Assembly (NCBI RefSeq): GCF_029227915.1
Contig: NC_079880.1
Location: 436,001-500,000, forward strand
Source of the DNA: Hydractinia symbiolongicarpus
Taxonomy: Eukaryota; Cnidaria; Hydrozoa; Anthoathecata; Hydractiniidae
DNA: 64,000 nucleotides
Direction of reading: 5' to 3'
Shown: positions 23,319-33,600 of the stretch, piece by piece
Position numbering within the stretch: position 1 is the stretch's first letter
Layout: each line of letters begins with the position of its first letter
Program-made: the position numbers and the translations under genes
Notes under the pieces: model-generated
The model's input: only the letters and a program-made list of their open reading frames with translations
Databases searched by the model: none
What the model was told of the DNA's origin: nothing

Positions 23319-23405
23319 TGATAATTACAATCTGAATTCACCTATTTTGCAGACAATCACAATCTTGGCCCCTAAAAACCATTCTAATCTGAACAAGGTG
23401 CAAAT
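23319..23405. other. Immediate 3' flank of the polyprotein gene
   Basis: Short AT-rich sequence after the TAA stop. No AATAAA is seen close by, so the transcript may end further downstream or use a variant signal. Confidence 0.5.
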
Positions 23406-24006
23406 GCAACCTGAACAAGGTGGATTGACATTACAGCATTATACTGATTATTAATGGTGTTGTTGGAGGTGGAGGTGGAGGGTCATAACACAGCCTAACA
23501 AAGGTCTGTGATTGTTACATTAACCATGGATACATTTGATATCCAGTTGCATATCTATTTCATCCGTATCACATCGATCATCATACCACAATACCATACC
23601 GTTTTGACTTATCGCAATCAACATAATCGTCTGTACCCTACCAATCATACCACAATTACCATACTGCATGACTGAATTCAACCTTGCATTAACATTACAC
23701 CTTTGTGCTGATTATTAATGGCGTTTAGGCCAATTGCAACCTGAACAAGGTGAACATTACAGCTTTATGCCTATTATTAATGGCGTTGCTGGAGGTGGAG
23801 GTGGAGGGTCATAACACAGCCTAACAAAGATCTGTGATTGTTACATTAACCACTGATGCATTTAATATCCAGTTGCATATCTATTTTATCCGTATCACAT
23901 CGATCGTCATACCACAATTACCGTACCATTTTGACTTATCGCAATCAACATATCGTCTGTACCCTACCGATTATCATACCACAATTACCATGCCACATGA
24001 CAGAAT
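23406..24006 (+). repeat. Direct repeat, ~326-330-bp spacing, two copies
   Basis: Both copies begin with GCAACCTGAACAAGG (23,406 and 23,736). They then share a GGAGGT hexamer run (23,465 and 23,791), GGGTCATAACACAGCCTAAC, and CCAGTTGCATATCTATTT. They end in the ACCACAATTACC-type repeat that is amplified at 24,690-25,200. There is no coding evidence: the 73-codon frame here is built from repeat sequence. Confidence 0.8.
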
Positions 24007-24300
24007 GCAACCTGAACAAGGTGCATTTCTAATACAGCTTTGTGCTGATTGTTAATGGCGTTGTAAGCCAATTGCAACCTGAACAAGGTGCATTAATATT
24101 GCAGCTCTGTGCTGATTATTAATGGCATTGTAAGCCAATTGCAACCTAAACGAGGTGCATTAACATTACAGCTTTGTGCTGATTATTAATGGCGTTGTAA
24201 GCCAATTGCAACCTAAACGAGATGCATTAACATTACAGCTTTGTGCTGATTATTAATGGCGTTGTAAGCCAATTGCAACCTGAACAAGGTGCACATGCAA
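24007..24300 (+). repeat. 67-bp minisatellite, about four copies
   Basis: GCAACCT recurs at 24,007, 24,074, 24,141, 24,208 and 24,275, exactly 67 bases apart. The unit contains AACAAGGTGCATTAACATTA, GCTTTGTGCTGATTATTAATG and GTAAGCCAATT. Two or more further units are at about 25,200-25,345. Confidence 0.9.
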
Positions 24301-24697
24301 CCTAAACAAGGTGTGCATTACAGCATTGAGCTGATTGCACAATTTTTTTTATAAGCAACTTAGGATTGTAGTCAGATCTTAAGTTATTTTTTACCCAATA
24401 CCCAGGTCTGAAGGTTCTTAATGGTTGTTTAATTTTATTTAACTAATTTTTGTAATATATCTAAACGGGGGAAATGAAAAGAAGTCATATTGCTGTTAAA
24501 AAAAAAATTTTTGAAAAAAAACTGAGAAGTTTTTTAGTTTTCTTTTGTTCAAAAAGTGTGTCTTTTTTCTATTTTCTTAAAAGAAAAAAAATTTTTGCTT
24601 ATGCTTTTATTTGTACAAAACTAAATTTTTTTAAAATTCAGTTTAGTTGCTTATAAAAAGAATGTGTATTAACATAAAGGTTTAAATTCAAAACCTT
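24144..24697 (+). repeat. Long direct repeat, copy 1
   Basis: Starts in the 67-bp minisatellite, passes GCATTGAGCTGATTGCACAA and GTCAGATCT, then an A/T-rich stretch, and ends near TGTGTATTAACATAA and CAAAACC. The same order recurs 1,057 bases later (25,201-25,697). The A/T-rich part has diverged substantially, so the duplication is not recent. The small frame at 24,474-24,656 arises from homopolymer-rich sequence and is not called. Confidence 0.75.
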
Positions 24698-25200
24698 ACC
24701 ATACATACAGCCTTATCGCAATCAACATATTGTCTGTACCGTCCCTGTCATACCACGATTACCGTGCTGTTTTGACTTATCGCAATCAAAATCTCGTCTT
24801 TACCTTATTGGTCATCATAACACAATTACCATACCATTTCGACTTTTTGCAATCAACATATTGCCTTACCGTACCGATCATCATACCACAATTACCATTT
24901 CGACCTAAAGGATTCAACATAAATCGTCAGTACCCATCATACCACAATTACCATACCGTTTTCACTTATCGCAATCAACGTATCGTCTGTACCTTACCGA
25001 TCATCATAACACAATTACCTTACCCTTTCGATTTACCAGATTCAACATATCGCCTGCACCCATTATACCACAATTACCATACCGTTTCGACTTATCCCAA
25101 TCAACATATCGTTTTACAATACCGATCATTGTACCACAATTACCATACCCTTTCTACTTACCAGATTCAACATATTGTCTGTACCCATTATATCACAATT
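24690..25200 (+). repeat. ~58-68-bp minisatellite, about eight irregular copies
   Basis: The unit has the form ACCGATCATCATACCACAATT, ACCATACCG, TTCGACTTATCGCAATCAACA, TATCGTCTGTACC. The ACAATTACC core recurs roughly at 24,755, 24,822, 24,888, 24,943, 25,010, 25,069, 25,135 and 25,194. A 158-codon frame (24,730-25,206) spans it only because the repeats lack stops in that frame, so I do not call it a gene. Confidence 0.85.
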
Positions 25201-25697
25201 ACTTAAACAAGGTACATTAACATTACAGCTTTGTGCTGATTATTAATGGCGTTGTAGGCCAATTGCAGCCTGAACAAGGTGCATTAACATTACAGCTTTG
25301 TGCTGATTATTAATGGCGTTGTAAGCCAATTGCAACCTGAACAAGGTGCACATGCAACCTGAACAAGGTGCATTACAGCATTGAGCTGATTGCACAATTT
25401 TTTTATAAGCAAATTGGATTTTGGTCAGATCTCATGTTATTTTTTAGTCAATATCTAAGTCTTATTTTTGTTAAACATATATATAATAAACGGGAAAAAG
25501 AAACTAAGTCATATTTTGGTAAAAAAGATATTTCTTAAAAATAAACTGAAGTGTGCAAAAAAAATTATTCTTGCTTGTGCTTATATTTGTCCAGAACTAA
25601 AATTGCTTAAAACATTTCAAATCCAGTTCAGTTGCTTAAAAAATGAGTTGCTTATTGAAAAAAATTGTGTATTAACATAATCCAATTTCAAAACCTG
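25201..25697 (+). repeat. Long direct repeat, copy 2
   Basis: Second copy of the 24,144-24,697 block. With its partner it brackets the 24,690-25,200 minisatellite. It begins with two or more 67-bp units and ends with TGTGTATTAACATAA and CAAAACC. Confidence 0.75.
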
Positions 25698-26294
25698 AAC
25701 AAGGTGCATTACTATTACAACATTATGCTGCTTATTACCTTATCGCACCATATGCAACCTAAACAAGGTGCTTTAACGTTACAGCATTATTCAGTCTCAT
25801 CCGTACCCTACCGATCATCACAGCCCAATCACCCTACCATAATGACTTACAACAATCAACCTACCAGCCATCACACCTCAGTTACTGTAAGTTATGCAAC
25901 ATCAAGTAAACAATTACATCACCAAAATGGGGTAACTCTTTTTTACTTAAAATGTTAATTGCAACATAAATCTGTCCTTTATTTTAGGTATGACCTGCTT
26001 AGTCCCATTGGCTACCTTCTCGTGGTGCAGGTTGTCAAGAAGAGCTTGTAGACATATGACATTTTTACTTAGGATATTAAAATTTAATAAATACATGTTG
26101 TTTTGAAGTAGAGTAGAAATGTGTCTACACGCTCTTCAACCAACAGCCAGGGCAATAAAACTCTCTTTGCATGAAATGTTTGCAAACATTCTTTTTGTTT
26201 CAGTGCTTTTAACTCCCATTAAAAGGTGTTGTATTAGAAATTTACCTATCGCTTAATATTAGTTTTAAATTTATATTTAGTAATAATAATAATT
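25698..26294. other. Spacer upstream of the zipper gene, with a 16-bp inverted repeat
   Basis: Minisatellite remnants occur to about 25,870. GAAGAGCTTGTAGACA (26,039-26,054) is inverse to TGTCTACACGCTCTTC (26,122-26,137) with one mismatch, and could form a hairpin with a 67-base loop. A 3'-splice-like TTTATTTTAG ends at 25,987, followed by 20 open codons to TAG at 26,049. It is noted only as a weak exon candidate. Confidence 0.5.
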
Positions 26295-27164
26295 ATGAAT
26301 AACCAAGTTGTTGATGTAAGTATTTTCATAGTTTGCTTTTTACCTTTTCAATACTGAAATTGCATTTCTTTGATGCAAAATTTTGCATTCATATAAAGCT
26401 TTTTGTATTAAAATTTAATACTGAGGAAGGTTTGAGACACATTTGTGTCCTATGTTTCTGTGTTATATCTTTACAGCAATTGCTAAAAAATTTGCCACAT
26501 AACGGCGATGTTACATAGACTAGCTGTTTCTATTTGGTTGGTTTCCTGACTGCCATAGATTGTCATCTCATTATACGTAATAGATAAAATTGTAATTGAA
26601 ACAGCAAATATATACTACCACTACTACTTTTAGCGGCCAAATGAGATAATATAAAACTTAGTTAGATTAGCATACGAGAATTAGCATATGAAAGTACAGT
26701 ATTAAATTAATTTGAGAGGAATCTTTATGTAGGAGTTGAAACAGCGAGTTGATTTATTGGAGGGAAAAGTTGCTGAGTTAGAGGAGAAGGTTAAAGTAAG
26801 TTATGCACTAGAAATAATTGCTTTGAAGTGTAGAATGTGGTAAAACAGTAAATATAACTTAATGAATGATTAGAAAAGTCGATCAACTTTGCATGTTTTT
26901 GGAAGTTTTGAATGTAGCACAATTGGATCGTGTTTTTAGGAATTATCAGCTGAGAAAAAGGACTTATCTTGGGACGCCTTCCGGGACTTTTGCTCCCTAA
27001 ATAAATCTTTGGGAGCTTATATAAGCTCACAAAATTACAAGTCCTGGAAGGCGTCTGGTGGCTCCCGCACCTTCACGGAGGAGGAAGATGTGCGGGAGCG
27101 GATGAAGCTGAAGAGGAGCAGTGGAAGTGGAAGAGGAAGAGGAAGAGGAGGGTATCGGTGGTGA
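26295..27164 (+). CDS. Three-exon gene: leucine-zipper protein with RG-rich C-terminus, 102 aa
   Basis: Exons are 26,295-26,315, 26,733-26,795 and 26,940-27,164 (TGA). Both introns (417 and 144 bases) start GTAAGT and end AG, in phase 0. Exon 1 encodes MNNQVVD. In the joined protein leucines fall at 9, 16, 23, 30 and 37 and valines at 6, 13, 20 and 27. This gives perfect heptad a/d positions that continue unbroken across both junctions, which is strong evidence for the splicing. The zipper predicts a parallel coiled-coil dimer. Residues 37-80 have Trp39, Phe42, Phe45 and a mixed central part. An acidic EEED patch, a basic KLKR stretch and a GRGRGRGG tail follow, the last suggesting nucleic-acid binding (inference). 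I do not recognise the family. It could be a Helentron accessory gene or a captured host gene, and no zinc finger or classical bZIP basic region precedes the zipper. Confidence 0.75.
26973..27055 (+). other. Large inverted repeat inside exon 3 of the zipper gene
   Basis: GACGCCTTCCGGGACTT (26,973-26,989) pairs with AAGTCCTGGAAGGCGTC (27,039-27,055) over 17 positions, the single exception being a G-U-type pair. Inside it GCTCCC pairs with GGGAGC, followed by the palindrome AGCTTATATAAGCT. The transcript could fold into a long hairpin in the coding region. Confidence 0.75.
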
Positions 27165-27589
27165 AAAAAAATAAAAAAATGCTAAAACTTGCTGTTCTTA
27201 ATTCATTCCTCTCAACCCATCGCCAGACTTTTCTTCTTATAAATTTTTTCTTTTGCACAACAGCATGCCTTTTTTATATTTAACGTAGTGTATAGTTATA
27301 TAGTCAGTTAGCAAGCTTAACTTTAGGTTATAAAATTCTTGACTCGTTAATTTTATGGAATAACGTAGTTTGTTTTGATAATAGTCGTTTCTTTACATCT
27401 TGGGAAAATTTTCAATAAACATACTTAGTTTTACCTCAAGTTTTGGGATTAAGCCTGAAATACACGATCCTTTAAAACGAAAGGTCAAAACCTGATGGAC
27501 AGTAACCAATATTTTTTAAAAGCGTAGTTAATTAGACACAAGTGTAAACATTTAAGTATATGTAATTAACAAAATTACATAATTATTAC
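27165..27589 (+). terminator. 3' untranslated region and candidate polyadenylation signal of the zipper gene
   Basis: AT-rich, with AATAAA at 27,414-27,419, about 250 bases after the stop. An A-rich run immediately after the TGA contains an earlier AATAAA-like string near 27,170. No gene is seen between here and the tRNA-like copy. Confidence 0.4.
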
Positions 27590-27657
27590 GCTCTGTTGGT
27601 CTAATGGCTATGACACTCTTGCAAACGAGAGATCCAGGTTCGAATCCTGGACAGGGC
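27590..27657 (+). repeat. tRNA-like sequence, copy 2
   Basis: Same orientation and length as the copy at 14,993. GCTCTGT pairs with ACAGGGC with one G-U. The A-box TGGTCTAATGG is at 27,597-27,607, and the B-box GGTTCGAATCC (27,637-27,647) matches the consensus exactly. The anticodon arm is again short and its stem differs from copy 1, so a normal tRNA fold is doubtful. It is followed by ATTATCTTGCACCTACAACA, as in copy 1. Confidence 0.7.
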
Positions 27658-28462
27658 ATGAAAAACAATTATCTTGCACCTACAACAACCAGGTTGTATT
27701 ATATTGGCACATAATTCTGCTAATATGATTCACTGTATATTGACCTTATATAAATGTAATACCTTACATTGAGTACATCTTTGAGTTGTAGGGGGAGAGA
27801 GTTTCTATTAAGGTGCCTGCCCTGCCTTGCCGTCCCTTTGCCATTGCCTAACCTTCCTATGCCTTTTCTGTTGCCTGCCTTCTATGGTCTTGTGTTTGCC
27901 TACCATGCCTTGCCTACCCCTGCCTTGCTGATTCCTCTTCCTGTTTCCTTGTTCCTCCTCCTGTTTCCTTGCCTGCTTTGCCGTGCTTCTCTGATTATTT
28001 CTATATCTTGACTTTTTAATGTTGTAGTCATTGGAACCAAGTTAATCTCAGATTTATCAAAAAATAATATGTCGTTATGACCGATTGTTTAAATACTTGT
28101 AATGGCACATAATTCTGCTATGATTCACTGTGTGTTGACCTGAGATAAATTTGAGACTTTTTTTTGAGATATTGAATTTAAAACATTTGCACCTCAATAT
28201 TTTCTATACTCCTGGACTAATATGATACTTAACTTAGACATATTGAGTATACGCAATCTTTGAGTTGTAAGGTGGAGATTTTCTACTAAAGTCATGCACG
28301 CCTGCCTTGCCGTTCCATTGCCCTGCCAGCACTGTCCGTGCCTTTCTTTGCCTACCCTTCCTATGCCTTTTCTGGTGCCTGCCTACTATGTCCTTGCCTG
28401 TGGCTCCCATGCCTTGCCTACCCCTGCCTTCCTGATTCCTCTTCCTATTTCCTTGCATGCCT

Positions 28463-28474
28463 TTGCCTTGGCAA
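28463..28474 (+). other. 3' subterminal hairpin of the Helentron
   Basis: TTGCC-TT-GGCAA is a perfect five-pair palindrome immediately before the inverted repeat CTCTCCGCAA. Rolling-circle transposons usually carry a hairpin near the 3' end that signals termination. The two-base loop would in practice open to four bases with a four-pair stem. Confidence 0.6.
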
Positions 28475-28475
28475 C

Positions 28476-28485
28476 CTCTCCGCAA
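28476..28485 (-). repeat. 3' internal partner of the asymmetric terminal inverted repeat
   Basis: CTCTCCGCAA is the exact inverse complement of the element's first ten bases. It lies 15 bases before the right junction, so the repeat pair is asymmetric. Confidence 0.8.
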
Positions 28486-28500
28486 CACTTTCTATATTGA

Positions 28501-30640
28501 TTTACTGTGGGACCAATCCTAGCCGTTAGCGCGCAGTGAAGAAATAGCAATAGTTTCAAGAACTACATTTCATTGACTTTCTAACGGTGTCAGTCCGTTT
28601 GAGTTACAACGGTTGGGTCACATATTCGTACCAACATGTATTTAGCAATATTTATCTGATATTACTAGGTTGCATCGCTTTTAACAGTGAAACGATTGAC
28701 TGTGGGACTTATTTGAACTAACTTTGGACTGTAACCTGATAAATTTGATAAATGAGACAATTGAACTCCAAGAAATAACATTCTTCTTAATTTGATGTGA
28801 ATGCCCAAACACAGCGATTACACTGGGCGCTGTTGTAGCGCTTCATTTAAAAATTTAGATAAATAAGTCATTTTTTACTGTGGGACCAATCCTTTCCATT
28901 ATCGCGCGCTGAAGAAATAGCGATAGTTTCAAAAACTACATTTCATTGACTTTTCTAACGGTGTCAGTCTGTTTGAGTTACAACGGTTGGGTCACATATT
29001 CGTGCCAACATGTATTTAGCGATATTTTTCTCATATTATTAGGTTGCATTGCTTTTAACAGTGAAACGATTGACTGTGGCACATAATTGAACTGATTTTG
29101 GACTGTGACCTTAAAAAATGTTAAAGGGGAGACAATTGGACTCCAAGAAATAACATTCTTCTTAATTTGACATGATTACCGAAACTCAGCGATTACACTG
29201 GGCGCTGTGGCAGCGCTTCAATTAAAAATTAAGATAAAAAAGTTATTTTTTGCTGAGGAACCAATCCTAGCCGTTAGCGCGCGCTGAAGAAATAGCCATA
29301 TTTTCAAAAACTACATTTCAGTGTCTTTTCTAACGGTGTCAGTCCGTTTGATTTACAACAGTTGGGTCACATATTCGTACCAACATGTATTTAGCGATAT
29401 TTTTCTGATATTACTAGGTTGCATCGCTTTTAACTATGAAACGATTTACTGTGGGACTTAATTGAACTAACTTTCGACTGTGACCTGATAAATGTGATAA
29501 AGGAGACAATTTGATTCCAAGAAATAACATTCTTCTTAATTTGACATGATTGCCGAAATTCAGCGATCACACTGGGCGCTGTGGTACCGCTTCATTTAGG
29601 AATTAAGTTAAAAAAAGGCATTTTTTTATTGTGGGACCAATCCTAGCCATTTGCGCGCGTTGAAGAAATAGAGACAGTTTCAAATACTACATTTCACTGA
29701 CTTTCTAACGGTGTCAGTCCGTTTGAGATTCAACAGTTGGGTCACATATTCGTACCAACATGTATTTAGCGATATTTTTCTCATATTACTAGATTGCATC
29801 GATTTTAACAGTAAAACGATTGACTGTGGGACTAAATTGAACTGATTTTGGACTGTGACCTAATAAATGTTATAAGTGAGACAAGTTGACTCCAAGAAAT
29901 AACATTCTTCTTAATTTGACATGATTACCGGAACTCAGCGATTACACTGGGCTCTGTTGTAGCGCTTCATTTAAAAATTTAGATAAATAAGTCATTCTTT
30001 ACTGTCGGATTTATCCTATCCGTTATCGCGCGCTGAAGAAATAGTGACAGTTTCAAAAACTACATTTCATTCACTTTCTAACGGTGTGAGTCCGTTTGAG
30101 TTAAAACAATTGGGTCACATATTCGTACCAACATGTATTTAGCGATATTGTTCTGATATTACTAGGTTGCATCGCTTTTAACAATGAAACGATTGACTGT
30201 GGGACTTATATGAACTAACTTTGGACTTTGACCTAATAAATGTGATAAAGGAGACCATTGGACTCCAAGAAAAAATATTTTTTTTAATATGACATGATTT
30301 CCGAAACTCAGCGATTACACTGGGCGCTGTGGTAGCGCTTCATTTAAGAGTTTAGATAAATAAGCCATTCTTTACTGTGGGACCAATCCTAGCAGTTATC
30401 GCGCGCTGAAGAAATAGCGACAGCTTCAAAAACTACATTTTATTAAATTTCAAACAGTATCAATCCGTTTGAGTTACAACGGTTGAGTCACATATTCGTA
30501 GCAACATGTATTTTTTGATATTTTTCAGGTATTACTAGGTTGTATGGCTTTTAACATTGAAACGATTGACGTTGGGACTTAATTTAACTAACTTTGGACT
30601 GTGACCTGATAAATGTGATAAAGGAGACAATTGGACTCCA
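28501..30640. repeat. Right satellite array, diverged monomers next to the transposon
   Basis: Satellite resumes exactly where the left flank stopped, first with left-array variants (GCGCGCAGTGAAG, then GATGTGAATGCC with TGTTGTAGCGC). From about 29,030 it has monomers of the right-array type (GGCACATAATTGAACTGA, GACTGTGACC). Monomers here differ from one another more than those further right, and no higher-order period is evident. Confidence 0.9.
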
Positions 30641-30649
30641 AGAAAAAAC

Positions 30650-33600
30650 ATTCTTCTTAATTTGACATGATTGTCGAAACTCAGCGATTACACTAGGCGC
30701 TGTGGTAGCGCTTCATTTAAGAATTAAGATAAAAAAAGTCATTTTTTTACTGTGGGACCAATCCTAGCCGTTAGCGCGCGCTGAGAAATAGCGACAGTTT
30801 CAAAAACTACATTTCATTGACTTCCTAACGGTGTCAGTCCGTTTGAGTTTAAACGGTTGGGTCACATATTCGTACCAACATGTATTTCTTGATACTTTTC
30901 GGGTATTACTAGGTTGAATGGCTTTTAACAGCGAAACGATTGACTGCGGGACTTAATTGATCTGATTATGGACTGTGACCCTGTAATGGTGAAAGCGAGA
31001 CAATTGGACTTCAAGAAATAACATTCTTCTTAATTTGAAATGATTGCCGAAACTCACCGATTACACCGGGCGCTGTGGAAGCGCTTCAATTAAAAATTAA
31101 GATAAGAGAGTCATTTTTTACTTAGGCACCAATCCTAGCTGTTAGCGCGCGCCGAAGAAATAAAAACAGTTTCAAATACTACATTTCACTGACTTTCTAA
31201 CGGTGTCAGTTCGTTTGAGTTTCAACGCTTGGGTCACATATTCGTACCAACATGTATTTAGAGATATTTATCTGATATTACTAGGATGCATCGCTTTTAA
31301 CAGTGAAACGATTGACCGTGGGACTTAATTGAACTAACTTTGGACTGCGACCTGATCAATGTGATAAATGAGAAAATTGGACTGCAAGAAAAAAACATTC
31401 TTCATAATTTGACATGATTGTCGAAACTCAGCGATTACACTAGGCGCTGTGGTAGCGCTTCATTTAAGAATTAAGATAAAAAAAGTCATTTTTTTACTGT
31501 GGGACCAATCCTAGCCGTTAGCGCGCGCTGAAAAAATAGCGACAGTTTCAAAAACTACATTTTATTGACTTCCTAACGGTGTCAGTCCGTTTGAGTTTAA
31601 ATGGTTGGGTCACATATTCGTACCAACATGTATTTCTTGATACTTTTCGGGTATTACTAGGTTGAATGGCTTTTAACAGCGAAACGATTGACTGCGGGAC
31701 TTAATTGATCTGATTATGGACTGTGACCCTGGAAATGTGAAAGCGAGACAATTGGACTTCAAGAAATAACATTCTTCTTGATTTGAAATGATTGCCGAAA
31801 CTCAGCGATTACACTGGGCGCTGTGGTAGCGCTTCAATTCAGAATTAAGATAAGAAAGTCATTTTTTACTGAGGGACCAATCCTAGCCGTTAGCGCCCGC
31901 TGAAGAAATAGTGAAAGGTTCAAAAACTACATTTCATTGACTTTCTAACGGTGTCAGTCCGTTTAAGTTTCCACGGTTGGGTCATATATGCGTACCAACA
32001 TGTATTTAGCGAAATTCATCTGACATTACTAGATTTCATCGCTTTTAACAGCGAAACGATTGACTGTGGGACTTAATTGAACTAACTTTTGACTATGACC
32101 TGATAAATGTGATAAATAAAAAAATTGGACTCCAAGAAATAGCATTCTTCTTAATTTGACATGATTGCATAAACTCAGCGATTACACTGGGCGCTGTTGT
32201 AGCGCTTCATTTAAAAATTTAAATTAATAAGTCATTTTTTACTGTGAGACCAATCCTAGCCGTTATCGCGCCCTGAAGAAATAGCGACAGTTTCAGAAAC
32301 TTCATTTCATTGACTTTCTAACGGTGTCCATCCGTTTGAGTTACAACGGTTGCGTAACATATTCGTACCAACATGAATTTAGCGATATTTTCCTGATATT
32401 ACTAGGTTTCATCGCCTTTAACAATAAAATGATTGACTGTGGGACTTAATTGAACTAAATTTTGACTGTGACCTGATAAATGTGATAAATGAAAAAATTG
32501 GACTCCAAGAAATATCATTCTTTTTAATTTGACATGATTTCCAGAACTCAGCGATTACACTGGGCGCTGTGGTAGCGCTTCATTTAAGAATTTAGATAAG
32601 TAAGTCACTGTTAATTGTGGGACCAATCCTAGTCGTTATCCCGCGCTGAAGAAATAGCGACAGTTTCAAAAACTACATTTTATTGTCTTTCTAACAGTGT
32701 CAGTCCGTTTGAGTTACAACGGTTGGGTCACATATTCGTACTAACATGTATTTAGCGATATTTTTTTTGATATTACTAGGTTGCATCGCTTTTAACAATG
32801 AAATGATTGACTGTGGGACTTAATTGAACTAACTTTGGACTGTGACCTGATAAATGTGATAAATGAGACAATTGGACTCCAAGAAATAACATTCTTTCTA
32901 ATTTGACGGGATTTCCGGAACTCAGCGATTACACTGGGCGCTGTGGTAGCGCTTTATTTCAAAATTTAAATAAATAAGTCATTCTTTACTGTGGGACCAA
33001 TCCTAGCCGCTAGTGCGCGCTGAAGAAATATCGACAGTTTCAAAAACTAAATTTCATTGACTTTCTAACGGTGTCAGTCCGTTTGAGTTACAACGCTTGG
33101 GTCACACATTCGTACCAACATGTATTTAGCGATATTTTTTTTGATATTACTAAGTTGCATCGCTTTTAACAATGAAACGAATGACTGTGGGACTTAATTG
33201 AACTGATTATGTACTGTGACCTTATAAATGTTAAAGTGAGACAATTGGACTCCAAGATATAACATTCTTCCTAATTTGACATGATTGCCGAAACTCAGCG
33301 ATTACACTGGGCCCTGTTGTAGCGCTTCAATTAAAAATTAAGATAAAAAAGTCATTTTTTACTGTGGGACCAATCTTAGCCGTTACCTTGCGCTGAAGAA
33401 ATATCGACAGTTTCAAAAACAAAATTTCATCGACTTTCTAACGGTGTCAGTCCGTTTGAGTTACAACGATTGGGTCACATATTCGTACCAAAATGTATTT
33501 AGCGATATTTTTTTGATATTACTAGGTTGCATCGCTCTTAACAATGAAACGATTGACTGTGGGACTTAATTGAAAAAACTTTGGACTGTGACCTAATAAA

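Larger units (their letters stand above)
27697..28490 (+). repeat. Duplicated pyrimidine-rich 3' region of the Helentron
   Basis: Two copies (about 27,697-27,990 and 28,090-28,490) share GGCACATAATTCTGCTA, TTCACTGT, TCTTTGAGTTGTA, and then a strongly C/T-biased tract. The tract is rich in TGCCTTGCC and contains TTCCTATGCCTTTTCTG and CCTTGCCTACCCCTGCCTT. The second copy runs into the element's terminal hairpin. Frames in either direction here are by-products of the biased composition. Confidence 0.8.
13502..28500 (+). mobile_element. Full-length Helentron/Helitron2-type rolling-circle transposon (14,999 bp)
   Basis: The flanks are the two halves of one satellite monomer. The left flank ends AAAGTCATTTT and the right resumes TTTACTGTGGGACC, while unbroken monomers of this variant have CA, seven T, then ACTGTG. 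If the element starts with TTGCGGAGAG, the T run is split 4|3, which restores seven T with no target duplication. The 5' terminal TTGCGGAGAG is exactly inverse to CTCTCCGCAA at 28,476-28,485, 15 bases inside the 3' end, and hairpins lie near both ends. Insertion between T and T and asymmetric terminal inverted repeats are, from family knowledge, traits of Helentron/Helitron2 elements. Classical Helitrons insert at A|T with a CTRR end, which is not seen here. Inside are an OTU-Rep-helicase gene and a spliced zipper gene. Nesting of smaller repeats within it is likely. Confidence 0.85.

Noticed and set aside
24730-25206. 158-codon frame
   Set aside because: Built entirely from the ~60-bp minisatellite. 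The periodic protein reflects DNA repetition.
26333-26518. 61-codon frame
   Set aside because: Lies inside intron 1 of the zipper gene and has no features.
27769-28529. Overlapping frames of 63-84 codons on both strands
   Set aside because: Produced by the pyrimidine-rich duplicated tract, which lacks stops by composition.
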